Shown piece after piece: positions 17,099 to 27,081 of a stretch of DNA of 64,000 bases. The stretch is taken from positions 1 through 64,000 of the forward strand of contig NZ_CALMFB010000034.1 of the NCBI RefSeq assembly GCF_937863155.1. Reading direction: 5' to 3'. The position numbers and the translations under genes were made by a program. Position 1 is the first letter of the stretch. The number at the start of each line of letters is the position of its first letter. This DNA is from an uncultured Brevundimonas sp. GTDB taxonomy: Bacteria; Pseudomonadota; Alphaproteobacteria; Caulobacterales; Caulobacteraceae. The notes under the pieces were generated by a model, which had not been told where the DNA came from, ran no database searches, and was given only the letters and a program-made list of their open reading frames with translations.

Positions 17099-18678
17099 CG
17101 CCTGACGTCCTTCAGCACGGCGCGCGCCGCATTATGGCCCGGTGCGCCGGTGACCCCGCCGCCCGGGTGGGCGCCCGATCCGCATAGATAAAGGCCCGGA
17201 ATCGGCATCCGATGATCGGCGTGGCCCAGCACCGGCCGGGCGCTGAACAACTGATCCAGCGTCAGCCGCCCGTGGAAGATGTCGCCGCCGACCAGGCCGA
17301 ACCGCCGCTCCAGATCGCGCGGCCCCAGGGCCAGCCGCCCCAGCACCGAGGCCTTGAAGCCCGGCGCATGGCGATCGACCGTCTGGATCATCAGGTCGGC
17401 CACCGTCTCGCGATGGTCGTCGGCCAGATCGGGCGACACGTGCTGGCAGAACAGGCTGGCGACATGGGCGCCGGGCGGGGCCAAGCTGTCGTCCAGGGTC
17501 GAGGGGATCAGCATCTCGACGATCGGGTCCGACGACCAGCCGTTCAGTCGCGCCTGGGCGTGGGCGCGGTCCATATAGGCCAGGCTGGGGGCGATGATGA
17601 TGCCCGCCGTCAGATGGTCCCCCGCCTCGGGCAGGGCCGTGAAGCGCGGCAGTTCGGACAGGGCTAGGTTCATGCGGAACGTCCCGGACCCAGACGCATA
17701 GCGCCCCATCCGCTCGGTGAAGTCCGCCGGAACCATGGCCGGATCGACCAGCCGGTCGAACAGCAGGCGCGGATGCAGGTTCGACACCACGGCCCGGCCG
17801 CGCACGACATCGCCGCCTTCGGTCACCGCCCCGACCGCCCTGCCCTTTTCGGTCAGCACCTGGGCCACGGGCGCATCCAGCCGGATATCCACCCCCTGTT
17901 CGACACAGGCCGCCGCCATGGCCTGGGTGATGGCGCCCATGCCGCCGATGGCGTGACCCCAGGCGCCCGGCTTGCCATTCACCTCGCCAAAAACGTGGTG
18001 CAGCAGCACATAGGCCGAGCCGGGGGTATAGGGGCTGGCGTAGTTGCCGACCACGCTGTCGAAGCCAAACAGGGCCTTGATCGGATCGCTGTCGAACCAG
18101 CCGTCCAGCCAGTCGCCCGCCGACTTGGCGAACAGGTCCAGAAGGTCGCGCCGCCCCTGCACGTCCAGCCCCGCCGCCTGCCGCCCCAGCCGCCCGGCCG
18201 ACAGCAGCTCCGGCAGGACCGCCAGCCAGCCCCCCTCGGCCATGTTCGGCGGCGGCCGCAGGATCCAGTCGCGCAGCACCCCGGCCACGACCTCCAGCCG
18301 CCGCTCGTATTCGGGCAGGCGTTCGGCGTCGCGCGCCGAGAATTTGGCCACCTGCCCCTGCGTCCGCCCCTCGCCCGCCAGCAGGTAGCGACCGTCGTCC
18401 AGCGGCAGGAAGTTCGCCGCCCGCCGCTCGACCACCCTCAGCCCATGGCGGGCCAGGTCCATGTCGGCGATGACGCGCGGGTTCAGCAGGCTGACGGTGT
18501 AGCTGGCGGTCGAGTTGCGGAAGCCGGGATGGAATTCCTCGGTCACCGCCGCGCCGCCGACGACGCCGCGCCGCTCCAGCACCGTGACCTTCAACCCCGC
18601 CCGCGCCAGATAGAAGGCGCAGACCAGCCCGTTATGCCCCCCGCCCAGAATGACGACATCGGTCTGCGTCTCGGCCAT
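17095..18678 (-). CDS. FAD-dependent amine oxidase/phytoene-desaturase-like oxidoreductase (PYROXD2-like)
   Basis: 527 residues from the ATG at 18678, which has GAGGGGG seven bases upstream. The N-terminal dinucleotide-binding motif reads VVILGGGHNGLVCAFYLARAGLKVTVLERR. The C-terminus has the flavin motif GLYLCGSGAHPGGGVTGAPGHNAA. This pattern is typical of the CrtI/PYROXD2 branch. The substrate is unknown: there are no carotenoid genes beside it, so a role in pigment synthesis is not supported. It is transcribed towards the receiver gene and lies 48 bases after the restriction enzyme gene on the same strand. Confidence 0.85.
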   Translation of the reverse strand: MAETQTDVVILGGGHNGLVCAFYLARAGLKVTVLERRGVVGGAAVTEEFHPGFRNSTASYTVSLLNPRVIADMDLARHGLRVVERRAANFLPLDDGRYLLAGEGRTQGQVAKFSARDAERLPEYERRLEVVAGVLRDWILRPPPNMAEGGWLAVLPELLSAGRLGRQAAGLDVQGRRDLLDLFAKSAGDWLDGWFDSDPIKALFGFDSVVGNYASPYTPGSAYVLLHHVFGEVNGKPGAWGHAIGGMGAITQAMAAACVEQGVDIRLDAPVAQVLTEKGRAVGAVTEGGDVVRGRAVVSNLHPRLLFDRLVDPAMVPADFTERMGRYASGSGTFRMNLALSELPRFTALPEAGDHLTAGIIIAPSLAYMDRAHAQARLNGWSSDPIVEMLIPSTLDDSLAPPGAHVASLFCQHVSPDLADDHRETVADLMIQTVDRHAPGFKASVLGRLALGPRDLERRFGLVGGDIFHGRLTLDQLFSARPVLGHADHRMPIPGLYLCGSGAHPGGGVTGAPGHNAARAVLKDVRR

Positions 18679-18726
18679 GCGGTCGCCCCCCTCGCCCACC
18701 TGCCATAGCAGCCGGACCCGGGCGCG

Positions 18727-21700
18727 TCAGCCGCGACGCACGGCGGCGAACCATCCCGTCTCCGTCCTCTGAACCGATCCGGCCACGGCCAGGACGGCCA
18801 GCATCTCGCGCACCCTGGCCTCTCGCGTGCGGCGCGTGCCGCCGTCGAACCGGGCGGACAGGGCTTCGGCCTCCACGGGCGCGCCGCTGCGGCGCAGGGT
18901 GGCCAGAAGCGATGACGCCAGACCTTCGGGCGATGGCGGAAGGGTCGGGCGCACCGCCGCCGGCGCCAGGCTGACCTCGATCTGAACCGGCCGGGCCGCC
19001 ACCGCCACCCGCGCCGCCTGATAGGCGGGCCGCAGGAAGCGCACCAGGCCGCGCGCCTCCTCATCCGCCCGCTCGCGGTTCAGCCGGGCCAGGGCGGCGA
19101 CGACCGCCGCATCGTCCATGTCGGCAGGCCAACCATAGGCCAGGGCCGTCTGCGCATCTATGCGGCGGTGCAGATGGTCCAGCAGGCGCACCAGCCCCCG
19201 GTCGCAGACCTCACGTTCCGCCTCGGTCAGAACGGCCCCGGACGCCAGACGGTCCCTGGCGTTGTACAGGCCCGTCATCGTCAGATCGGGATGGTCGGCC
19301 AGGACGCGCGCGCGCAGGGCGTCCATCTCCTCGGCCAGGGCGCCCAGCTCCACCCCCGCCGCCCCGTCCAGATCGGGGAAGGGAAAGGCGTCGAAACAGG
19401 CGCTCTTCACATAGACGGCGTCCTTGTCATAGACGCCGATGCGGCCCGAATTGGCCACGAACCACGCACGGTGAAGGCGCGACGACAGAACACCCAGAAT
19501 GCGCGCGTCATCGCTGGCCACCACCACCAGCTTGTTGTCCGGCAGGATGTCCGCCTCCAGAAATCGGAACCAGCGGTGCTTGGCCGTCTCGACCGTGACG
19601 ATGTAGCGTTTCAGCCCTTCCAGCGCCGGGCGCATCTCGCGGCGCGGCTCGCCGAGTATCCACCAATTGTCGCGGTAGACCACACGATTGTTGCGCTCCC
19701 TTTCAGGCTTCACCGCTTCCAGAAGATGCTGATACAGGCCCGGATGTTTCCGTCGGACGTCAGCCTCGTCCCAGCCGAACAAATCAATCACCTTCAAATC
19801 CCTGGTCCGTCCAGCCAGGTCGCGACCGTTCCGGTAACCGCGAACGGGCGGGTCCGCGCCTTCAGACGATGCAGACAGCAAGGCTTCCGCTCGCTGGGCC
19901 GTAACCAGAAAGCCCGCGCCATGCAGTTTGACGCCCGGCGAACACAGCCCATCATTGGCCTTCAGCGCCTCCGACCGAGAAGCCGCGCCATCGACCGTCA
20001 GATCCGCCGCTATCATTCCGCAGGTCTCACGCAACGCGATGCGCGGCGCATCCGTATTCAGCCCCTCTTCGGTCACCACGGTCAGCAGCCGCCCCTGCCC
20101 GTCCGGTTCACCGCGTTCAGCCACGGTCATGGCGATGCGGACCGCCGCCCGGTCCCCGCCCTTCAGCCAGGGATGGTCGGGAATGGCGAAGACCAGCCGC
20201 ATCGGCGGGCGGCCGCTCAGATGATGCTCCAGCACGCGGCGCGAAAAGGTCTGGGTGATCGAATTGGTGGTGATGAAGCCGAACCGGCGCAGGTTCGATC
20301 CCGGCCGCGTCAGGATCTCGGCCGCCCGATCCCACCAGGCGGTGACCAGGTCGGCCGACCGGAACCGTCCCTGACGCACATGCCACAGGGCGTCGACATA
20401 GCCGGGCCCTAGTTCGCGCCGCATGTCCTTGCCGCCGATGAAGGGCGGATTGCCCACGATGAAATGCACGTCGGGCCAGGCGGCGGGGCGCGGATCGACA
20501 TAGCGCACCACCTCGACCGCCTCGTCGTCGGCCTCGAACAGACAGGGCGCGCCTCCGGTCCCGCCCGCGCGTGTCCACCGTCGCGGCCGCCCCCGTCCAT
20601 CCATGGCCATCTCGACCCGCGACCAGGTCAACAGGGCGTCACGGTGCTGGATCTTCTCGAAATTCCTCAGGATCGGCTCGGACGGCTGGGCATCGCCGAA
20701 CAGCCTGAAATGCCATTGCAGATAGCCGATCCACATCACCATCTCGGCGATCCAGGCGGCATAGGCGTTCTTTTCGATGCCCCAGAACTGCTCCGGCCCC
20801 ACCGTATGGCCGTCCAGCGCCAGGCTGGCCTGGGCCTCGCCCAACTCGGCCAGGACGCCCAGGACCTCGCCCTCCAACGCCTTCATCATCCCCATGGCGA
20901 CATACAGGAAATTGCCGGTGCCGCAGGCCGGGTCCAGCACGCGGACATGACACAGCTGGCGGTGAAACTCGCGCACAGCCTTTCGGGCCGCCTTCTCGTC
21001 TCCGGCCAGATAAAGACCGATGGCCCGCGCCTCGACCGCCTCCCAGTCCGCGCGCAAAGGCTCCATCACCGTCGGCTCGACCAGCCGTTCGACATAGGCG
21101 CGCGGCGTATAGTGGGCGCCCAGTTCGGTGCGCTCACGCGGGTCCAGCGCCTGTTCCAGCAGGGCGCCGAAGATGGCCGGCTCGACCGACGCCCAGTCCC
21201 GCCGCGCCGCCGCGATCAGGGCCTCCAGTTCCGCGTCCGTGATCGGCAGGGTGGTGGCGTGTTTGAACAGGCCGCCGTTGAACCGCCTCAGATCCTGGCG
21301 GATGGCGGCGCAATGGCCGCCCTCGTCCATCCGCCGAAAGAAATCGCCCGCGCCCTTGTGGAACTGGTCCGCCTGGCCGCGATAGCTCTCCAGAAAGGCC
21401 AGGAACCCCCGCCGTTCGATCAGTCCGACACTGTCGGCGAACATGGCGAAGATGCACTGCATGACGAACAGGGCCGTCTGATTGGCCCAGGCGGCGCGCG
21501 TGGCCGCATCCGGCGCGCCCGACGGGCCGTTCGGCACCCGCGCCCCGATGGAGCGCACCAGCCAGGCCAGGCGCGTCGCGATGTCGGTGGTCACCTCGGC
21601 CACCTTCTGGGCCGGGTCCAAGCTCATCGGATCGACCCAGACACGGCGCAGCCGCTCGCGGATCGCCGGATCGGCCAGATCCGTCAATTCGATGCGATAC

Positions 21701-22209
21701 CGCGCCCGATCCGGGAAAGGCGCATAGGCCTTTCCCTGCCGCGCAAAGTCGGACCACAGTTCGATGGCGCGGCCCACATCGACGACGATCAGAAAAGGCG
21801 GCCATTCATCCAGAGCCTTGGCGTAGCCCTCGGCCTGGCGTTTGGCGGCGCGCATCAGCCGTTCCAGCGCGGCCTCGGAAACCGGGACCGTCCGACGTCC
21901 GCGGCCGCCGACCAGGGCCAGTTGCGGCTGCGGGTCCAGGTCGCCGCCATGGCGCCGCTTTCGCGACTGCTTGGCCTCCAGCACGAAGGCGCCGCGTCGA
22001 TAGCAGTCGATGAAACCGGGATGGGATGTCCCGTCTTCGTGCTGGAAACGCACGGGGCGCTCGAAACAGTAATCGAGGTCGCCGACCCGCGTCTCGTCCG
22101 GCGCAGGCGCCCCCACCAGCCGGCACAACTGGCTGATGAAGCCCTGATAGTGCGCGCGTTCGGAAATCCCCGCCGCGCTCCAGACCTGGATGAAGTCGTC
22201 GATGTCCAT
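18727..22209 (-). CDS. MmeI-like type IIL restriction-modification enzyme (fused endonuclease and DNA methyltransferase)
   Basis: 1160 residues. The N-terminal nuclease domain shows the PD-(D/E)XK residues Asp68, Glu78 and Lys80 (D-X9-ExK), the same spacing as in MmeI. A helical connector follows. The methyltransferase carries motif I (LDPACGTGNF, about 425) and motif IV (NPPF, about 583), which indicates an N6-adenine type. About 700-950 should be the target-recognition domain, and the rest a C-terminal helical region. One protein would recognise, methylate one strand and cut nearby, defending against phage and plasmids. No separate specificity or restriction gene is present. G+C falls to 65 of 120 bases at 19681-19800, in the predicted recognition region, against about 72% nearby, suggesting exchange. 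BREX PglX is less likely because it lacks the nuclease residues. Confidence 0.86.
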   Translation of the reverse strand: MDIDDFIQVWSAAGISERAHYQGFISQLCRLVGAPAPDETRVGDLDYCFERPVRFQHEDGTSHPGFIDCYRRGAFVLEAKQSRKRRHGGDLDPQPQLALVGGRGRRTVPVSEAALERLMRAAKRQAEGYAKALDEWPPFLIVVDVGRAIELWSDFARQGKAYAPFPDRARYRIELTDLADPAIRERLRRVWVDPMSLDPAQKVAEVTTDIATRLAWLVRSIGARVPNGPSGAPDAATRAAWANQTALFVMQCIFAMFADSVGLIERRGFLAFLESYRGQADQFHKGAGDFFRRMDEGGHCAAIRQDLRRFNGGLFKHATTLPITDAELEALIAAARRDWASVEPAIFGALLEQALDPRERTELGAHYTPRAYVERLVEPTVMEPLRADWEAVEARAIGLYLAGDEKAARKAVREFHRQLCHVRVLDPACGTGNFLYVAMGMMKALEGEVLGVLAELGEAQASLALDGHTVGPEQFWGIEKNAYAAWIAEMVMWIGYLQWHFRLFGDAQPSEPILRNFEKIQHRDALLTWSRVEMAMDGRGRPRRWTRAGGTGGAPCLFEADDEAVEVVRYVDPRPAAWPDVHFIVGNPPFIGGKDMRRELGPGYVDALWHVRQGRFRSADLVTAWWDRAAEILTRPGSNLRRFGFITTNSITQTFSRRVLEHHLSGRPPMRLVFAIPDHPWLKGGDRAAVRIAMTVAERGEPDGQGRLLTVVTEEGLNTDAPRIALRETCGMIAADLTVDGAASRSEALKANDGLCSPGVKLHGAGFLVTAQRAEALLSASSEGADPPVRGYRNGRDLAGRTRDLKVIDLFGWDEADVRRKHPGLYQHLLEAVKPERERNNRVVYRDNWWILGEPRREMRPALEGLKRYIVTVETAKHRWFRFLEADILPDNKLVVVASDDARILGVLSSRLHRAWFVANSGRIGVYDKDAVYVKSACFDAFPFPDLDGAAGVELGALAEEMDALRARVLADHPDLTMTGLYNARDRLASGAVLTEAEREVCDRGLVRLLDHLHRRIDAQTALAYGWPADMDDAAVVAALARLNRERADEEARGLVRFLRPAYQAARVAVAARPVQIEVSLAPAAVRPTLPPSPEGLASSLLATLRRSGAPVEAEALSARFDGGTRRTREARVREMLAVLAVAGSVQRTETGWFAAVRRG

Positions 22210-22230
22210 GCTTGCCCCCTGAAGGGCAAG
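22210..22230 (-). promoter_or_regulatory. Hairpin covering the ribosome-binding site of the restriction enzyme gene
   Basis: On the minus strand CTTGCCC and GGGCAAG form a perfect 7-bp stem around TTCAGG, ending one base before the start codon. The ribosome site AGGGGG runs from the loop into the 3' arm, so the folded form would hide it. It could limit translation of a potentially toxic nuclease. It has no T run, which argues against a simple terminator for hutI. Confidence 0.55.
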
Positions 22231-22258
22231 ACAACCTCAGATCATATATCAATGCAAC

Positions 22259-23473
22259 CTAGGATGGATCGCCGCCGACGTATCGCGCATGCAGCATCGG
22301 CTTGCCCAGCCAATAGGCCAGCTCGGCGGGGCGGTCGATGTCCCAGACGGCCAGGTCGGCGGCCAGGCCCTTCCTGATGCGGCCGACGTCGGCATAAAGA
22401 CCCAGGGCGCGGGCCGCCTCGCGGGTGGCGCCGGCCAGGGCCTCTTCCGGCGTCAGGCGGAACTGGACGCAGGCCAGGTTGATCGCGGCCGTCATCGAGG
22501 CAAGCGGCGAGGTGCCGGGGTTGCAGTCGCTGGCCACCGCCATCTTCACCCCATGCTGGCGGAACAGGGCGATGGGCGGCGCCTGGGTCTCGCGCAGCAT
22601 CAGGTATGCGCCGGGCAACAGCACGGCGACCACCCCCGCCTGGGCCATGGCCTTCACGCCCTCTTCGGTCGTGTGCTCGACATGGTCGGCCGACAGGGCG
22701 CCATAGCGGGCGGCCAGAGCGGCCCCGCCCCCGTCCGACAACTGGTCGGCATGCAGCCGCACCGGCAGGCCCAGGCTGCGCGCCCGCTCGAACAGGCGCG
22801 AGACCTCTGCGGTCGTGAAGGCGATGGGCTCGCAATAGGCGTCCACCGCGTCGACCAGATCGTGGTCGTGCGCGGCCGTCAGGATGTCGCCGATGGCCAG
22901 ATCGACATAGGCATCGCGGTCGTCGCGATGCTCGGGCGGCAGGGCGTGCAGGCCCAGATAGCTGGTGCGGACGCGCACCCCGCCTTCCTTGCCGATGCGG
23001 CGGGCGACCCGCAGCATCTTCAACTCGGCCTCCATGTCCAGGCCATAGCCGGACTTGATCTCGACCGTGGTGACGCCGGTGGCCTTCAACCCTTCCAGGC
23101 GGCCCATGGCGCTGTCGAACAGGTCGTCCTCGCTGGCCTCGCGCGTGGCGCGCACGGACGAGACGATGCCGCCGCCGGCTTTGGCTATCTCCTCATAGGT
23201 GGCGCCGCCCAGCCTCTGTTCGAACTCGCCCGAGCGGTCGCCGCCGAAGACCAGATGGGTGTGGCAGTCGATCAGCCCCGGCGTGACCCAGCGCCCGCCC
23301 AGCAGATCGGTCTCGGCCGCCTTGTGCTTGGGCAGTTCGCCGCGCGGCCCGGCCCAGACGATCTTGCCGTGATGGATCAGGATGGCCCCGTCCTCGACCG
23401 CGCCATAGGGTTCGTCCGACTGGACCATGGTGGCCAGGCGGCACTCGGTGATCAGTCGGTCGGCCTTGATCAT
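22259..23473 (-). CDS. hutI: Imidazolonepropionase
   Basis: 404 residues from the ATG at 23473, which overlaps the hutG stop by ATGA. It hydrolyses 4-imidazolone-5-propanoate to N-formimidoyl-L-glutamate, the third step of histidine degradation. It is an amidohydrolase-fold protein with the metal motif DCHTHLVFGG, conserved KSGYGLD, later HADQ and DHVEHT, and the C-terminal ASDCNPGTSP. Length matches the family. The longer open frame upstream is only hutG read in another phase. It is co-transcribed with hutG and divergent from hutU-hutH. Confidence 0.97.
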   Translation of the reverse strand: MIKADRLITECRLATMVQSDEPYGAVEDGAILIHHGKIVWAGPRGELPKHKAAETDLLGGRWVTPGLIDCHTHLVFGGDRSGEFEQRLGGATYEEIAKAGGGIVSSVRATREASEDDLFDSAMGRLEGLKATGVTTVEIKSGYGLDMEAELKMLRVARRIGKEGGVRVRTSYLGLHALPPEHRDDRDAYVDLAIGDILTAAHDHDLVDAVDAYCEPIAFTTAEVSRLFERARSLGLPVRLHADQLSDGGGAALAARYGALSADHVEHTTEEGVKAMAQAGVVAVLLPGAYLMLRETQAPPIALFRQHGVKMAVASDCNPGTSPLASMTAAINLACVQFRLTPEEALAGATREAARALGLYADVGRIRKGLAADLAVWDIDRPAELAYWLGKPMLHARYVGGDPS

Positions 23474-24357
23474 CGCGACTGGAACCCCATCAGCAGTTCG
23501 CAGAACCAGCGCCCGGCCGTCAGCGAGCCCAGGTCGCCGATCTCCAGCGACGGATCGTATTCGGTCAGATCGACGGCCCCGACCTTGGCATGAGCGCCGA
23601 TGATGCGCGTGGCGGCGAAGACGTCGTGCACGGACACCCCGCCTGGCCGCGCGCCGGGGCTGGCCGGCCACTGGCTGCGGTCGATCACATCGATGTCGAA
23701 ATCGACGTAGAGGACGTCGCACAGGTCCGACAGACGCTCCAGCTCCTCGGCCACGACCGCCGCCAGGCCCCGCGCGCGGCATTCGCCCGCCATGCGCACC
23801 GAAATCCCCGCCGCCTTCGCCTTGTCGTGCGCCCGTTTCGTGTTGGCGAAGGGGGCCAGGCCGACCTGGCTGATACGGCGCCCGTCCAGTCCGTCTTCCA
23901 GCAGCGCCTGGATCGGATTGCCGTTGGTCAGACCCTGGTCGGTGTCGCGCAGGTCGAAATGGGCGTCCAGCGTCAGCACCCCCACCCGTTCCAGCCCCAG
24001 ACCATGCACGCCCGGCCGGGTGATGGCGTTATTGCCGCCGATCAGCACCGTCAGCGCCCGCGCACCTTGCGCCGCCACCGCGTCACGCACAGGCGCAAAG
24101 GCGTCGGCCGGCGACACGGCCTTCAGCGGCACGTCGCCCGCGTCATGAACCGCTGTCTCCAGACTGACGCCCGTCTCGACGTCATAGGTCGAAAAACGCG
24201 GCAGAACGGCCCGGAACGCCTTCGGCCCCAGGTCGCACCGGCCCGGCGTCAGAGACCGCTCGTTCAACGGCGCCCCGATCAGGGCGACCGGCGCGCTTGG
24301 GTTATCGCCGACAAGGTCGCCGACCGACCGCCAGCCCAGGGCTTCCGACTCTTCCAT
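23470..24357 (-). CDS. hutG: Formimidoylglutamase (arginase family)
   Basis: 295 residues from the ATG at 24357; an upstream in-frame extension lies within an intergenic repeat and is rejected. It hydrolyses N-formimidoyl-L-glutamate to glutamate and formamide, the last step of the four-enzyme hut route. Ureohydrolase metal motifs are visible: TLDAHFDLRD and DFDIDVIDRS, plus a GGNNAIT segment where arginases have GGDHS. It precedes hutI with a 4-base overlap. The presence of HutG with HutI, and no hutF in the window, supports the direct amidohydrolase route. Confidence 0.93.
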   Translation of the reverse strand: MEESEALGWRSVGDLVGDNPSAPVALIGAPLNERSLTPGRCDLGPKAFRAVLPRFSTYDVETGVSLETAVHDAGDVPLKAVSPADAFAPVRDAVAAQGARALTVLIGGNNAITRPGVHGLGLERVGVLTLDAHFDLRDTDQGLTNGNPIQALLEDGLDGRRISQVGLAPFANTKRAHDKAKAAGISVRMAGECRARGLAAVVAEELERLSDLCDVLYVDFDIDVIDRSQWPASPGARPGGVSVHDVFAATRIIGAHAKVGAVDLTEYDPSLEIGDLGSLTAGRWFCELLMGFQSR

Positions 24358-24370
24358 GCCTCTCCATAAC

Positions 24371-24498
24371 CCCTTCTCCCCTTGCGGGAGAAGGTGGCGC
24401 GCAAAGCGTGACGGATGAGGGGTCACGCCGAACTGTCCGAGCAACCCCTCATCCGTCAGGCCTGCGGCCTGCCACCTTCTCCCGCAAGGGGAGAAGGG
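24371..24498. repeat. 128-bp nested inverted repeat in the hutG-hutU divergent promoter region
   Basis: A perfect 28-base inverted repeat has arms at 24371-24398 and 24471-24498. Inside it is a second, 15-base inverted repeat at 24409-24423 and 24444-24458. Each outer arm is itself palindromic. It fills most of the 154 bases between the divergent hutG and hutU starts, so promoters for both must lie in or beside it. It may be a non-autonomous REP/MITE-like element or an extended operator; no transposase is nearby. Confidence 0.85.
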
Positions 24499-24511
24499 AT
24501 AGGAAGCGCGC

Positions 24512-26182
<1,671 letters not shown>

Positions 26183-26197
26183 ACCTAGGAGTCTGAT

Positions 26198-27049
26198 ATG
26201 GAATTCGCCGCTGTCGCCCTGCCGCTTGCGCTCGGGATCATCATGTTCGGCCTGGGGCTGGACCTGACGCCCGCCGATTTCGTTCGCGTGGCCAAACAGC
26301 CCAAGGCGGCGGCGGTGGCCCTGGCCTGTCAGCTGCTTCTGCTTCCGGCGATCTGTTTCGGACTGGTGCTGGCGTTCCAGCTGCCGCCGATCCTGGCGGT
26401 GGGCATGCTGCTGCTGGCGGCCTCTCCGGGCGGGACGACGGCGAACCTGTATAGCCATCTGTTCCGCGGGGACGTGGCGCTGAACATCTCGCTGACGGCG
26501 ATCAATTCGGTCATCGCGGTCATCACCCTGCCGGTCATTACCAATCTGGCCATCGCCTGGTTCCGGCCCGGCGACCTGAGCGTCGGCCTGCAGTTCGCCA
26601 AGGCGCTGGAGGTGTTCGTGATCGTGCTGGCGCCCGTCGCCCTGGGCATGGTGGTGCGCGCGATCAAGCCGGAGTTCGCCCGGGCGATGGACAAGCCCGT
26701 GCGGATCGCCTCGGTGGCCATTCTGGTGCTGGTGATCGCCGGTTCGGTGGCCAGCAGCTTCGACCTGCTGGCGTCGAACTTCCTGCTGCTGGGCGGCATC
26801 ACCACGGCCTTCTGCGTGCTGAGCCTGTCGGTCGGCTATATCGTGCCGCGCCTGCTGAAGATCCAAAAGCCCCAGGCGGTGGCCAGCGCCTTCGAGGTCG
26901 GCATTCACAACGCCACCCTGGCCATCGTGATCGCCCAGGGCGTGCTGGGTCGGCCGGACATGTCGCTGCCGGCGGCCATCTATGGGGTTTTGATGTTCCC
27001 GATCGCGGCACTGTTCGGCCTGCTGATCACGCGACGCCAGGCCCGCTGA
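26198..27049 (+). CDS. Bile acid:sodium symporter (BASS) family transporter
   Basis: 283 residues with about nine to ten hydrophobic spans, the size of bacterial BASS/ASBT proteins. Conserved signatures include [27 protein letters not shown] (crossover region) and [16 protein letters not shown], which resembles the sodium-site motif of the family. It lies between hutU and hutH with short gaps, so it is probably co-expressed with histidine degradation. It may carry histidine, urocanate or an organic-acid product, rather than a bile acid. This is a context-based inference. Confidence 0.88.
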   Translation: MEFAAVALPLALGIIMFGLGLDLTPADFVRVAKQPKAAAVALACQLLLLPAICFGLVLAFQLPPILAVGMLLLAASPGGTTANLYSHLFRGDVALNISLTAINSVIAVITLPVITNLAIAWFRPGDLSVGLQFAKALEVFVIVLAPVALGMVVRAIKPEFARAMDKPVRIASVAILVLVIAGSVASSFDLLASNFLLLGGITTAFCVLSLSVGYIVPRLLKIQKPQAVASAFEVGIHNATLAIVIAQGVLGRPDMSLPAAIYGVLMFPIAALFGLLITRRQAR

Positions 27050-27081
27050 ACACCCAAAAGACCCCTCGTAAACCGAGCAAT

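Noticed and set aside
17095..18678. Carotenoid desaturase (crtI)
   Set aside because: The fold is related, but no other carotenoid gene is near and the sequence resembles the PYROXD2 branch; a specific name is not supported.
18727..22209. BREX methyltransferase PglX
   Set aside because: The N-terminal Asp-X9-Glu-x-Lys nuclease site fits MmeI-like enzymes, and no other BREX gene is present.
23474..23782. Upstream extension of hutI
   Set aside because: The extra residues are hutG read in another phase; the ATG overlapping the hutG stop gives the normal family length.
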